Source: Flavobacteriales bacterium UBA952
Lineage (GTDB): Bacteria > Bacteroidota > Bacteroidia > Flavobacteriales_D > Crocinitomicaceae
Reading direction: 5' to 3'
NCBI GenBank assembly: GCA_002293185.1
Contig: DBCS01000008.1
Span: forward strand, 333,085-397,084
Length of the DNA: 64,000 nucleotides
Part shown: positions 1-8,415 of the stretch, piece after piece
Numbering within the stretch: the first letter of the stretch is position 1
How the letters are laid out: every line of letters begins with the position of its first letter
The notes under the pieces: model-generated
The model's input: only the letters and a program-made list of their open reading frames with translations
What the model was told of the DNA's origin: nothing
Databases searched by the model: none
Program-made: the position numbers and the translations under genes

Positions 1-77
1 CCAGCCATGCCAGATTCTTTGTGCTCAGTGCACTCTAGAATTACTTGGATGCGGTTGCCTTTACTCTTCTTAGCCAT
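1..77 (-). CDS. rpmG: 50S ribosomal protein L33 (partial, N-terminus)
   Basis: Only the first 25 codons lie in the window; the gene runs off the left edge. The visible protein begins MAKKSKGNRIQVILECTEHK, which is the N-terminus of Bacteroidota L33, a small protein of the large ribosomal subunit near the E site. The ATG lies 32 bases after the L28 stop on the same strand, the classic rpmB-rpmG order, so the two are probably cotranscribed from the promoter upstream of rpmB. Identification rests on a short but highly characteristic stretch. Confidence 0.9.
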   Translation of the reverse strand, partial: MAKKSKGNRIQVILECTEHKESGMA

Positions 78-109
78 TTTTTTAACTATTTATTCTGTTT
101 CCCAACAGG

Positions 110-346
110 TTATTTCAAAAATCCTTTTTGGCGCGCTTCTTTTAGGCAAGCCGAGATTCCTTTTTTATTGATGGTGCGCAAAGCGGCAGCAGAAATCTTT
201 AAAGTGATAAAATTTTCTTCTTCAGGAATGAAAAACTTTTTGGTGATCAAGTTCGGATAAAAACGACGCTTGGTCTTGCGATTTGAGTGCGATACGTTGT
301 TTCCAACCATCACAGACTTTCCTGTTAACTGACAAACTCGTGACAT
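110..346 (-). CDS. rpmB: 50S ribosomal protein L28
   Basis: A 78-residue basic protein of full L28 length. It opens with MSRVCQLTGKSVMVGNNVSH, the conserved L28 N-terminus, and contains the typical KRRFYPNL segment. L28 is a structural protein of the 50S subunit. It leads into rpmG on the same strand, and a good Bacteroidota-type promoter lies about 30 bases upstream of the ATG. No zinc-binding cysteine set is visible (a single cysteine at residue 5), so this is the zinc-free form. Nothing unusual. Confidence 0.97.
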   Translation of the reverse strand: MSRVCQLTGKSVMVGNNVSHSNRKTKRRFYPNLITKKFFIPEEENFITLKISAAALRTINKKGISACLKEARQKGFLK

Positions 347-381
347 GTCTATATTATTACGTGTAATTACAAAAGCGGATG

Positions 382-412
382 CAAAGATAACAACTTTTTA
401 CAATACTACAAA
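382..412 (-). promoter_or_regulatory. promoter of rpmB-rpmG
   Basis: Reading the minus strand, TTTG (409-412), a 19-base spacer and TATCTTTG (382-389) match the Bacteroidota primary sigma consensus (TTTG at -33, TAnnTTTG at -7). Predicted transcription start is about 30 bases before the L28 ATG. The 14-base string GGATGCAAAGATAA around the -7 box (377-390) recurs at the tRNA-Leu promoter near 49018. Confidence 0.7.
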
Positions 413-453
413 TCCATTATCCACAAATTCATCGCCTTTTTCAACAAAGTAAG

Positions 454-1356
454 TTATTTACCTTGATTTCTCGGATGGTGACTCAAAATAGCCTTTCGTA
501 AAAAGCGTTGGTCGAGATGTGTGTAAATCTCTGTGGTCGTGATAGATTCGTGTCCGAGCATCTCTTGCACAGCTCTCAGATTTGCGCCACCCTCTATTAA
601 ATGGGTCGCAAAACTGTGTCGAAAAGTATGCGGAGAAATTTGTTTTTGGAGACTTATTTTTTGAGCGAGCTGCCGAATGATCGTAAAGATCATGACACGG
701 GTGAGTGCTGCACCACGTCTGTTGAGAAAGATAAAATGTTCCTGTCCTTTCTTAATAGGAACCTCGAGTCTGGTTTGTTCGGTATAGGCGCTGATTTCTT
801 TGATCACTTGCCCGGACACCGGAACCAAGCGCTCCTTATTTCCTTTGCCGATCACGCGTATGAATCCTTCGTCAAAATATAAGTCTGAAAAACGCAAACC
901 AATCAGTTCTGACACCCTCAGGCCACAGCTGTACAAAGTTTCGAGCATAGCATGGTTGCGCTCTCCTTCTGGGGTGCTTAAGTCTATGGCTGCTAATAAT
1001 GCATCGATCTCTTCGATGTCCAAAACCTCCGGTAATTTACGGCCCAATTTGGGTTGCTCAAGCAGTTCAGAAGGATCAATTTGAATGTAGCGCTCTAGGA
1101 TGAGGTACTTAAAAAACTGCTTAATGCCCGAGATAATTCTCGCTTGACTGCGTGCACTTAGGCCTAGATCGTACAGATGAGCAATAAACGTCTTGAGTTC
1201 TTCATACGAAACTTGTTCGGGTTTGTTTTTTGTGAGCGAAAAATAGTCAGCTAATAAATGGACATCTCGTTGGTAGGCCAGAATGGAATTCTGAGCTAAA
1301 CCTTTTTCGATTTTCAGGTATGAAACAAAATCCTTAATATAGCGCTCCCAATGCAT
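454..1356 (-). CDS. xerD: tyrosine recombinase XerD
   Basis: A 300-residue tyrosine recombinase that with XerC resolves chromosome dimers at dif. An N-terminal SAM-like core-binding domain (about residues 1-90) precedes the catalytic domain. All catalytic residues are visible: R147 (in CGLRVSE), K171 (GKGNKER), H243 and R246 (HTFRHSF), H269 (LGHES) and the nucleophile Y278 (EIYTH). Length and motifs match chromosomal Xer proteins rather than phage integrases, and no att-like repeats flank it. The ATG is only 5 bases from the divergent aroQ ATG, so its promoter must lie inside aroQ. XerC versus XerD is assigned from overall resemblance only. Confidence 0.9.
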   Translation of the reverse strand: MHWERYIKDFVSYLKIEKGLAQNSILAYQRDVHLLADYFSLTKNKPEQVSYEELKTFIAHLYDLGLSARSQARIISGIKQFFKYLILERYIQIDPSELLEQPKLGRKLPEVLDIEEIDALLAAIDLSTPEGERNHAMLETLYSCGLRVSELIGLRFSDLYFDEGFIRVIGKGNKERLVPVSGQVIKEISAYTEQTRLEVPIKKGQEHFIFLNRRGAALTRVMIFTIIRQLAQKISLQKQISPHTFRHSFATHLIEGGANLRAVQEMLGHESITTTEIYTHLDQRFLRKAILSHHPRNQGK

Positions 1357-1361
1357 CTTTT

Positions 1362-1769
1362 ATGAACTTACTCGTCGTCAATGGCCCTAATTTAAATTTA
1401 CTCGGTACCCGAGAAACACAAATATATGGGAATGTCACATTCGAAGCGTATTTTGAAACATTGAAAGCCAACAGCAAGCATCATTTAAGCTATTTTCAGT
1501 CCAATATCGAAGGAGCATTAATCGACTGCCTGCAACAAGCGAGCGTTGATGGCATTATCCTAAATGCAGGTGGTTACTCCCATACGAGTGTTGCTTTGCG
1601 TGACTGCATCGCAGCAATTTCGATTCCCGTAGTCGAACTGCATATTTCCAATATTGCCGGGCGCGAGCCCTTCCGACACGTGTCTTTATTGAGCCCAGTT
1701 TGTAAGGGTTGTATTTTTGGCTTCGGACTCGAAGGTTACCGCTTGGCCATCCAAGCCTTTGAGTTGTAA
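1362..1769 (+). CDS. aroQ: 3-dehydroquinate dehydratase, type II
   Basis: Type II dehydroquinase, which dehydrates 3-dehydroquinate to 3-dehydroshikimate in the shikimate pathway. The signature NGPNLNLLGTRE (residues 7-18), catalytic Y22, the NAGGYSHTS loop (68-76, with H74) and the VELHISN segment (91-97) are all present. At 135 residues it is slightly short; the reduction is at the C-terminus, which ends soon after the last conserved helix. It is divergent from xerD with a 5-base gap between start codons, an arrangement often seen in Bacteroidota. Confidence 0.95.
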   Translation: MNLLVVNGPNLNLLGTRETQIYGNVTFEAYFETLKANSKHHLSYFQSNIEGALIDCLQQASVDGIILNAGGYSHTSVALRDCIAAISIPVVELHISNIAGREPFRHVSLLSPVCKGCIFGFGLEGYRLAIQAFEL

Positions 1770-1791
1770 GTAGCAATTAATGCTATTTTTG
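1764..1791 (+). promoter_or_regulatory. putative promoter of the ZIP transporter gene
   Basis: TATTTTTG at 1784-1791 fits TAnnTTTG, with TTG at 1764-1766 seventeen bases upstream, overlapping the end of aroQ. The ATG at 1797 is only 5 bases after the -7 box, so the transcript would be leaderless or nearly so. Confidence 0.45.
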
Positions 1792-1796
1792 TATCT

Positions 1797-2624
1797 ATGA
1801 TGCAACAACTTGAACATTTCTTCACCCATATTCATCCTGTTTTTGCAGCTTTTTTAGCCACCACTTTTACCTGGTTGGTCACTGCGGCAGGTGCTAGTTT
1901 GGTATTTTTCTTCAAAAATATGCATCGTGGCCTACTCGATGGCATGCTCGGTTTTACCGGAGGGGTCATGGTGGCGGCCAGCTTTTGGTCCTTACTCATG
2001 CCTTCTATTGAACTTTCGGAAAGGCTCTACCCAAGCGCGTCTTGGATGCCAGCTGCTGTTGGTTTTCTTGCAGGTGCGTTGTTTTTGTTTTTCCTGGATA
2101 AAAAATTACCGCATTTGCACATTAATTTTCATGAAAATGAAACAGAAGGCGTCAAAACGCAGCTGCATAAAACCACACTATTAGTACTCGCCATTACCCT
2201 GCACAACATACCTGAAGGGCTCGCCGTTGGGGTTTTGTTTGGGGCAGCGGCCAACGGCATGGAAGGCGCCACAATTGCCGGAGCCATTGCCTTGGCCATT
2301 GGAATCGGTATCCAAAACTTCCCGGAAGGCTTTGCCGTGGCCATGCCTTTGCGGCGAGCAGGAGCGAGCCGCACCAAAAGTTTCATGTATGGGCAGTTAT
2401 CGGCAATTGTAGAGCCAATTGCGGGTGTCATTGGCGCCATGGCAGTAATTTACATGGAGCCTATTTTACCTTTTGCACTTTCGTTTGCAGCCGGCGCTAT
2501 GATCTTTGTAGTCGTTGAGGAGGTAATCCCGGAAACGCAGCGAGATAAATATACCGACGTTGCTGTGTTAGGCTTCATTGGTGGTTTTGTCGTGATGATG
2601 ATCTTGGATGTAGCCTTAGGGTAA
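1797..2624 (+). CDS. ZIP family metal transporter
   Basis: A 275-residue inner membrane protein of the ZIP family, which imports divalent cations such as zinc. The two metal-binding helices are clear: HNIPEG (residues 136-141) in TM4 and QNFPEG (173-178) in TM5. A short cytoplasmic loop before TM4 contains three histidines (106, 108, 112), as in many ZIPs. About eight hydrophobic segments are visible. Substrate specificity cannot be read from sequence. Two in-frame ATGs lie at 1797 and 1800; either could be used. It is convergent with the phosphomutase gene. Confidence 0.9.
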   Translation: MMQQLEHFFTHIHPVFAAFLATTFTWLVTAAGASLVFFFKNMHRGLLDGMLGFTGGVMVAASFWSLLMPSIELSERLYPSASWMPAAVGFLAGALFLFFLDKKLPHLHINFHENETEGVKTQLHKTTLLVLAITLHNIPEGLAVGVLFGAAANGMEGATIAGAIALAIGIGIQNFPEGFAVAMPLRRAGASRTKSFMYGQLSAIVEPIAGVIGAMAVIYMEPILPFALSFAAGAMIFVVVEEVIPETQRDKYTDVAVLGFIGGFVVMMILDVALG

Positions 2625-2650
2625 AAAAAAGCCTCCCAAATGGAAGGCTT
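2623..2650 (-). terminator. rho-independent terminator of the phosphomutase gene
   Basis: AAGCCTCCC AAAT GGAAGGCTT hairpin (2629-2650, one mismatched pair) followed on the minus strand by a run of eight T. It sits 20 bases after the phosphomutase stop codon and touches the stop codon of the convergent ZIP gene. Confidence 0.8.
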
Positions 2651-2669
2651 GTCAGTAGTTGATGCAAGA

Positions 2670-4079
2670 TTAAACACAAATGGTTTGCTCGCAGGCTTTT
2701 AGAATTTCTCTTACTTCTTCTAGCGTAGGCGCTTCGGCGTAGGTGCGCAACACAGGTTCTGTGCCAGAAGGTCTGATCATGACCCAGCGCTCGTCGTCAA
2801 AGAAATACTTGAAACCATCGATGGTTTGTACCTCTTGCACTTCGTATTTGCCAAACGATTTGTAGTTATTTGCTTTGCAATTAATGATGATTTTTTGCTT
2901 GAGTTCTTCGGTGATGTGGAGGTCATTGCGCTCAAATTGGAAGGGCCCAACAATGGCATATACTTCATCGATGAGCTGATCGAGTGTTTTGCCTGATTTT
3001 GCCATGAATTCCCAAATGATGAGGCCCATCCAGATGCCATCGCGCTCCGGAATATGGCCTTTCACGGCAATTCCGCCAGATTCTTCACCGCCGAGCAATA
3101 TGTCTTCTTTGATCATAATAGCAGCAATTTCTTTGAAGCCAATTTTAGTTATTTCGAGTTCTAGACCGTAGTGCTTACAAAGTTTCTCAACTCTTGGCGT
3201 GACTGAAAATGCCAGCACAACTTTGCCTGTCATTTGCTTGTACTTGACCATATAATGAATCAAGAGCAAGATGATGTGATGAGAGTCTACGAATTCGCCG
3301 TGGCTGTTGTAGAGGCCAATGCGGTCTGCATCGCCGTCGGTAGCCAAAGCACAAGCGACATCGCCCTGTTTTTTAATCGTTTGAGCGAGTTCTTGAAGGT
3401 TTTTGGCGATAGGTTCGGGGGCAGTGCCCATGAAAGAAGGGTTGGGGTCACAGTGTAAAAGCGAAACCTTTGGTAAGATTCTTGGCAAAACGCGTTGGCC
3501 AGCACCATACATGGCGTCGTACATGAGTTTGAGCCCAGATTGGTCAATGGCGTTGAGGTCAAAATTGGCCTTGACGTGATCGACGTAGCGTGTTTCCATG
3601 TCGATTTCTTCGAGTTGGCCAGCTTGGACGGCTTGTTGAAGATCAATGGACTGAAAATTGACTTGGCAAGTGTCCGGGATCAATGCCTCAACTTCATTGA
3701 TTTTTTCTGGTTCAAGCGGGCCGCCAAATTTGGCTTTCAGTTTGAAACCATTGTAGCTTGGCGGGTTATGACTTGCCGTAATGATAATGCCGATTTCACA
3801 ACCCAATTGGTGTGCGGCTAGAGAAATCATTGGGGTAGAAACAAAACCACGCGAAAGTTTGACATGGATGCCTTGCACTAAAAGCACTTTGGCGGCGGTT
3901 TCCATGAAAAGTTCGCCGGCAAAACGGCAGTCGTGGCCGAGCACAACGGTAGGCTTTTCAAAACGTTCTTTGAGCCATAGGCCAGTAGCTTCCGTTACTC
4001 TTGCGACGTTTTCTACGGTGAAATCTGCAGCAATGATGGCTCTCCAGCCGTCGGTTCCGAATTTAATGGGTGTTGCCAA
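2670..4079 (-). CDS. phosphoglucomutase/phosphomannomutase family protein
   Basis: A 469-residue alpha-D-phosphohexomutase that interconverts hexose 1- and 6-phosphates. With the TTG at 4077-4079 as start the protein begins M-ATPIKFGTDGWRAII, as the family does. Key sites are the phosphoserine loop TASHNPPSYNG (S103), the metal loop DGDADR (248-253), the sugar-binding GGEESGG (330-336) and the phosphate-binding RPSGTEP (436-442). An upstream in-frame ATG would add 30 residues lying wholly inside the rocD gene, so TTG is preferred; an A-rich stretch precedes it. It starts 4 bases after the rocD stop, implying cotranscription. Substrate (glucose, mannose or glucosamine phosphate) is uncertain. 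Confidence 0.9.
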   Translation of the reverse strand: MATPIKFGTDGWRAIIAADFTVENVARVTEATGLWLKERFEKPTVVLGHDCRFAGELFMETAAKVLLVQGIHVKLSRGFVSTPMISLAAHQLGCEIGIIITASHNPPSYNGFKLKAKFGGPLEPEKINEVEALIPDTCQVNFQSIDLQQAVQAGQLEEIDMETRYVDHVKANFDLNAIDQSGLKLMYDAMYGAGQRVLPRILPKVSLLHCDPNPSFMGTAPEPIAKNLQELAQTIKKQGDVACALATDGDADRIGLYNSHGEFVDSHHIILLLIHYMVKYKQMTGKVVLAFSVTPRVEKLCKHYGLELEITKIGFKEIAAIMIKEDILLGGEESGGIAVKGHIPERDGIWMGLIIWEFMAKSGKTLDQLIDEVYAIVGPFQFERNDLHITEELKQKIIINCKANNYKSFGKYEVQEVQTIDGFKYFFDDERWVMIRPSGTEPVLRTYAEAPTLEEVREILKACEQTICV

Positions 4080-4083
4080 AATA

Positions 4084-5370
4084 TTATTTTTTAAAAGTGT
4101 GAATTGTTTTTTCAATGATGGCCACGCAATCCATGAGTTGTGCCTCTGTGATGACCAACGGTGGGGCAAAGCGGATGATGTTTCCGTGGGTAGGCTTGGC
4201 TAGTAGTCCATTTTCTTTGAGTGCCAAGCAAAGGCGCCATGCTGTATCAGAATCTGGGCTGTCGTTGACCACAATGGCATTGAGCAAGCCCTTGCCACGC
4301 ACTTTTACAACGAGGTCGTTGCCGTCGAGGATGCGCTGCATTTCATGACGAAATAAAGCACCAAGTTTGCGGGCATTCTGAATGAGATTTTCGTCATCGA
4401 TGACCTCAAGTGCAGCAATTGCAACTTTGGCTGCAATAGGGTTGCCACCAAATGTAGAGCCATGTTGGCCAGGTTTGATGACCATCATGATATCGTCGTT
4501 GGCCAAAACTGCCGAAACAGGATAAACACCGCCCGATAGTGCTTTGCCTAAAATAAGGATATCAGGTTTGGCGTAGGTAGCGGCTTGTTGTTCACATTTA
4601 TGTTCGCAGCTGCAATTTCCACAAACGGCTAGCAAACTGCCTGTACGTGCAATGCCGGTCTGAACCTCATCGGCAATAAACAATGCGTTGTATTGTGTGC
4701 AAAGTGCACGTGCGCGGCGCATGAAGTCGTCAGCGGGGGTATAAACACCAGCCTCACCTTGAATAGGTTCTACCAAGAAGCCTGCGACGTTTTCTTGTTG
4801 CAATGCTTTTTGAAGAGCTTCAGTATCGTTGTAAGGTATGGAAATAAAACCCGCAGGATAAGGCCCGAAGTTTACGTTTGAATCGGGGTCTGAGGAAAAA
4901 GCAACAATAGTAGTGGTGCGGCCATGAAAGTTGCCCTCACAAACAATAATTTGCGCTTGATTCTCGGCAACTCCTTTTTTCTCGTAGGCCCATTTTCTAC
5001 ATAATTTAATCGCGGTTTCTACGGCCTCGGCTCCAGTATTCATGGGTAATACTTTGTCAAAACCAAAGTAGTTAGTGACAAATTTTTCGTATTCACCTAA
5101 GCAATTGTTATAAAAAGCGCGTGAGGTAAGGGCCAATGTTTGGGCCTGTTTCACCAATGCTGCGGTGATTTTTGGATGCCCGTGCCCCTGATTGACCGCA
5201 GAGTAGGCAGATAAAAAATCATAGTACTGCTTACCATCGACGTCCCATACAAGAACGCCTTCGCCTTTTTCAAGAACAACTGGTAGCGGGTGATAATTGT
5301 GTGCGCCGTGCTGCTGCTCTAAGTCGATATAACTTTGCGTTTTGGCGCTGTATGTTTCTGTTGATTGCAT
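4084..5370 (-). CDS. rocD: ornithine--oxo-acid aminotransferase
   Basis: A 428-residue class III PLP-dependent aminotransferase converting ornithine plus 2-oxoglutarate to glutamate semialdehyde. The PLP site is visible: IADEVQTG (232-239) and Schiff-base lysine K276 in ILGKALSGG. The N-terminal YIDLEQQHGAHNYHPLPVVL matches ornithine aminotransferases better than acetylornithine ones. An insertion after ARTGSLLAV carries four close cysteines (C250, C253, C255, C259; C-x2-C-x-C-x3-C). The start is the ATG at 5370; an earlier TTG is less likely because a -7 promoter element overlaps it. It probably forms an operon with the following phosphomutase gene. Confidence 0.9.
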   Translation of the reverse strand: MQSTETYSAKTQSYIDLEQQHGAHNYHPLPVVLEKGEGVLVWDVDGKQYYDFLSAYSAVNQGHGHPKITAALVKQAQTLALTSRAFYNNCLGEYEKFVTNYFGFDKVLPMNTGAEAVETAIKLCRKWAYEKKGVAENQAQIIVCEGNFHGRTTTIVAFSSDPDSNVNFGPYPAGFISIPYNDTEALQKALQQENVAGFLVEPIQGEAGVYTPADDFMRRARALCTQYNALFIADEVQTGIARTGSLLAVCGNCSCEHKCEQQAATYAKPDILILGKALSGGVYPVSAVLANDDIMMVIKPGQHGSTFGGNPIAAKVAIAALEVIDDENLIQNARKLGALFRHEMQRILDGNDLVVKVRGKGLLNAIVVNDSPDSDTAWRLCLALKENGLLAKPTHGNIIRFAPPLVITEAQLMDCVAIIEKTIHTFKK

Positions 5371-5376
5371 ATGGAG

Positions 5377-5384
5377 CAAAGATA
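5377..5384 (-). promoter_or_regulatory. -7 element upstream of rocD
   Basis: TATCTTTG on the minus strand, a perfect TAnnTTTG match 6 bases before the rocD ATG at 5370. No clear -33 TTTG at the expected spacing. It implies a very short or absent leader and argues against the upstream TTG start. Confidence 0.5.
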
Positions 5385-5419
5385 GTTGAAATTTTGCTTT
5401 TTTATTTTGTCTAACTTTA

Positions 5420-6172
5420 ATGTATCAATCGTTGATCTTCATGAAATATTTCCCCTACCCAATTCAAATTATTTTAATTTTTGTATTCCTCCTTTTTCTA
5501 GGAAATCCTCAAATTTTTGCTCAAAAACAAATAGACGATCAGCTTCATGGTTGGGTAGTTTATCAAGGTAACCATAAGCTAAACAAACAAATTAATGTAC
5601 ACACAGAATACCAATGGCGCAGAGCTAATGGTTTTTCAGAATGGCAGCAATCCTTGGCAAGGGTAGGGCTAGATTACCAGTTCAACAAAGCGTTGACATT
5701 TTCTGGTGGTTATGCTTGGGTAGTAAGTTATCCATACGGTTCACAACCAATTGCAATGCAAACCAATGAAAATCGACTCTGGGAGCAAGTCAATTTGGTT
5801 CAGCAATTAAATAAATTACAGATCCAACACCGATACAGGATTGAACAACGTTGGATTGACACTGTATTTAGACAGCGCATACGCTACCGTGCTCAAGTCA
5901 TTATTCCATTACAAGCTGCCTATCTGACCAAAGGAAATGGTTTATTTTTAAATGTAAATGATGAGTTATTTCTGGGTTTTGGAAATGGTATTGAAAAGAA
6001 TATCCTCGATCAAAATCGTTTCATTACAGCCTTAGGCTATAGGTTCAAGCCTGACTTCAATATACAGTTCGGCTATTTAAACCAGATGGTTTTTAAGGCC
6101 AATGGAATCCAAATTGAGCGCAATCATACCCTTTGGACTTCTGTGGTTTACAATTTAAACTTTTCAAAGTAA
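5420..6172 (+). CDS. DUF2490 family outer membrane beta-barrel protein
   Basis: Predicted 250 residues from the first ATG, or 243 from the ATG at 5441, which places a cleaner signal peptide at the N-terminus (hydrophobic stretch ending at NPQIFAQ). The mature part is a series of alternating aromatic/polar strands ending in a terminal strand with aromatic residues. The RLWEQ, HRYRIEQRW and RIRYR segments, and a strand with FLNVNDELFLGFGN, match the DUF2490 family of small barrels. Function is unknown. It is divergent from rocD and lies upstream of the glycosidase unit, with 25 bases between, so it might be its first gene. Confidence 0.7.
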   Translation: MYQSLIFMKYFPYPIQIILIFVFLLFLGNPQIFAQKQIDDQLHGWVVYQGNHKLNKQINVHTEYQWRRANGFSEWQQSLARVGLDYQFNKALTFSGGYAWVVSYPYGSQPIAMQTNENRLWEQVNLVQQLNKLQIQHRYRIEQRWIDTVFRQRIRYRAQVIIPLQAAYLTKGNGLFLNVNDELFLGFGNGIEKNILDQNRFITALGYRFKPDFNIQFGYLNQMVFKANGIQIERNHTLWTSVVYNLNFSK

Positions 6173-6197
6173 TCCCTATCTTGCATCTAAAAACGAC

Positions 6198-7574
6198 ATG
6201 CAACGCAGAACCTTTCTTCAACAAACAAGTATAGCAGCGGCTGCCTTGGCCTTACCGCAATTTGTCGGCGCCTTTCAACCCTCCACCAAATCAAAAGTGC
6301 GCCTTGGCTTCATAGCAACAGGTTTCCGCGGCCAGACCCACATTGAAGAAATGTTGAAGCGCACAGACGTCGAAATTATTGCGCTTGCAGATCCAGACCC
6401 ACGCATGATCAAAGATGCATTGGCGCTCATCGAAAAAGCTGGTCTACCGGCGCCTGCGGTTTATCAAAATGGCCCCAATGATTATCTCCAGCTTTTGGCA
6501 AGAACAGATATCGATGCTGTTTTTGTATCCTCACCTTGGGAATGGCATTTAGCGCATGGTATTGCTGCTATGAAAGCCGGGAAAATTGTCGGGATGGAAG
6601 TTGGTGGGGCTATGAAGCTCGAAGACTGCTGGGCTTATGTCAAAACATCGGAACAAACTGGCGTTCCAATTATGCCGCTTGAAAATGTGTGTTATCGCCG
6701 CGATGTCATGGCTGTTTTAAATATGGTACGCAAAGGGATGTTTGGCGAAATTATACATGCGCAGGGTGGCTATGAGCACGATTTGCGCGGCGTATTATTC
6801 AACGATGGCAAAAGCGCCTATAATTCTGGTGTTGAATTTGGAGAGAAAGGTTATAGTGAAGCCGCTTGGCGCACCAATCATTACCTCAATAGAAATGGTG
6901 AGTTGTACCCGACACACGGTTTGGGCCCAGTGGCTACCATGCTCGATTTAAACCGAGGCAATCGTTTATTGCGTTTGAGTTCTTTTGCCAGTAAAGCAAG
7001 GGGCTTGCATGAGTATATCGTCAAACATCCGAAAGGAGGAGCAGCGCACCCTAACGCTCAGATTGAATTCAAGCAAGGTGATGTCGTCACCACTCATTTG
7101 CAATGTGCCAACGGGGAAACTATTATTTTGACGCACGACACGAGCTTACAGCGCCCATACAATTTAGGCTTTAGGGTTCAAGGCACTCAAGGAATTTGGC
7201 AAGACTTCGGTTGGGGCGACCCCGAACAAGGCCACATCTATTTTGAAGAAGCCATGAAACATTCGCATCGCTGGGACAACTCTAAAAATTGGCTCGAGCG
7301 CTACGATCATCCGCTGTGGAAGGCCAATGCAGCCGCCGCTGAAAGCTCTGGTCATGGTGGCATGGATTACTTTGTAGACAACACATTTATCGAGTGTATC
7401 AAGCAGAACAAGCCTTTTCCTTTAGATGTATATGATTTAGCTACTTGGTATGCCGTTACTCCGCTCAGTGAAAGCTCTATAGCACAAAATGGTGCCCCTC
7501 AAGAAATTCCGGATTTTACGCAAGGGACCTGGAAAACCCGCCAACCTATTTTTGCATTAGATGCCAACTACTGA
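6198..7574 (+). CDS. Gfo/Idh/MocA family protein, GH109-like glycosidase
   Basis: A 458-residue exported protein. The N-terminus MQRRTFLQQ plus a hydrophobic stretch is a Tat-type signal. A Rossmann NAD site follows (GFIATGFRG, 37-45). The middle contains NHYLNRNGELYPTHGLGPV, the hallmark of glycoside hydrolase family 109, whose characterised members are NAD-dependent alpha-N-acetylgalactosaminidases. An alternative reading is a generic exported oxidoreductase, but the GH109 block is hard to explain otherwise. Its 3' end overlaps the next gene by 14 bases, linking it to a sugar nucleotidyltransferase and a sugar kinase. Actual substrate is unproven. Confidence 0.8.
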   Translation: MQRRTFLQQTSIAAAALALPQFVGAFQPSTKSKVRLGFIATGFRGQTHIEEMLKRTDVEIIALADPDPRMIKDALALIEKAGLPAPAVYQNGPNDYLQLLARTDIDAVFVSSPWEWHLAHGIAAMKAGKIVGMEVGGAMKLEDCWAYVKTSEQTGVPIMPLENVCYRRDVMAVLNMVRKGMFGEIIHAQGGYEHDLRGVLFNDGKSAYNSGVEFGEKGYSEAAWRTNHYLNRNGELYPTHGLGPVATMLDLNRGNRLLRLSSFASKARGLHEYIVKHPKGGAAHPNAQIEFKQGDVVTTHLQCANGETIILTHDTSLQRPYNLGFRVQGTQGIWQDFGWGDPEQGHIYFEEAMKHSHRWDNSKNWLERYDHPLWKANAAAAESSGHGGMDYFVDNTFIECIKQNKPFPLDVYDLATWYAVTPLSESSIAQNGAPQEIPDFTQGTWKTRQPIFALDANY

Positions 7575-8415
7575 TTTAGCTTTAGTCATTTTAGCAGGTG
7601 GTTTGGGTTCTCGTTTTGGTGGGGCCAAACAAATAGAACCCTTTGGTCACGAAGGTCATTTTTTGTTTGAATATGCCTGTTACGATGCCATGCGAGCAGG
7701 TTTTGAAAAGGTTTTTATTATTGTACGTCCTGGAATGCAAGATGTGATTAGCAAGCAATTGAATCGTTGGATGCATTCAAAAAGGTTTGAGATACTCGTA
7801 CAAGAGCAAAACCGTTCAAAACCATGGGGTACCGCACATGCGCTGCATTTTCTTCACGGCAAGTGGGAGGGTTCTTTTTTGGTGCTGAATGCAGACGATT
7901 ATTACGGTTCGGGTATTTGTCAAAGTGCAGCTGATCTTGCTCAAAATGGTGTTCAAGCTGCCGCGCTCCTATTTGAATTGGCCCCAACACTGAGTCCGAA
8001 CGGACCAGTAGCAAGAGGCTTATGCAATGTAGAGAACCATTATTTATTAGGGATAGAGGAGGTACTCCAAATTGAATATAAGGGCAATGAAATTAAGGAT
8101 GAATCGCAACGCACCTTGTCTCCTGCTGCACTGATCTCTATGAATGCTTGGTTATTGCCACCACTATTTTTAACACATTTAAAAGTACTTGTGGAGCAAT
8201 TTTTGATTGCCAATACCGACAACGAAACAGCTGAAATTTACCTCCCGAAGGTCATCAATGAAATGATAGCAGCCGGTAAACTAGCAGTTCAAGTCCTAGA
8301 GATGCCTCCAAAGTGGTTCGGACTTACCTACGCAGATGATTTAGCAGAAGCAAAATCGCAAATACTTGCTCTTGAAGGCAAGGCGTATTCACTTGTTTTT
8401 CCTACATGGATTTAA
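7561..8415 (+). CDS. nucleotidyltransferase family protein (sugar-1-phosphate type)
   Basis: A 284-residue NTP-transferase with the N-terminal nucleotide-binding signature LAGGLGSRFGG (11-21) and the metal-binding NADDYYG (110-116). Such enzymes couple a sugar 1-phosphate to UTP or another NTP. It overlaps the GH109-like gene upstream by 14 bases and the kinase downstream by 10, so translation is probably coupled. I infer that it activates the sugar phosphate made by that kinase, plausibly HexNAc-1-P to UDP-HexNAc. An AmgK/MurU-like role in muramic acid recycling is the main alternative. The sugar specificity cannot be read from the sequence. Confidence 0.8.
   Translation: MPTTDLALVILAGGLGSRFGGAKQIEPFGHEGHFLFEYACYDAMRAGFEKVFIIVRPGMQDVISKQLNRWMHSKRFEILVQEQNRSKPWGTAHALHFLHGKWEGSFLVLNADDYYGSGICQSAADLAQNGVQAAALLFELAPTLSPNGPVARGLCNVENHYLLGIEEVLQIEYKGNEIKDESQRTLSPAALISMNAWLLPPLFLTHLKVLVEQFLIANTDNETAEIYLPKVINEMIAAGKLAVQVLEMPPKWFGLTYADDLAEAKSQILALEGKAYSLVFPTWI

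Noticed and set aside
454..1356. Phage integrase or genomic-island boundary at the tyrosine recombinase
   Set aside because: Length, motifs and housekeeping neighbours fit chromosomal XerD; no att repeats or tRNA boundary nearby.
2129..2440. 103-residue minus-strand frame opposite the ZIP gene
   Set aside because: Shadow of the membrane-helix codons; the ZIP protein on the other strand is well supported.
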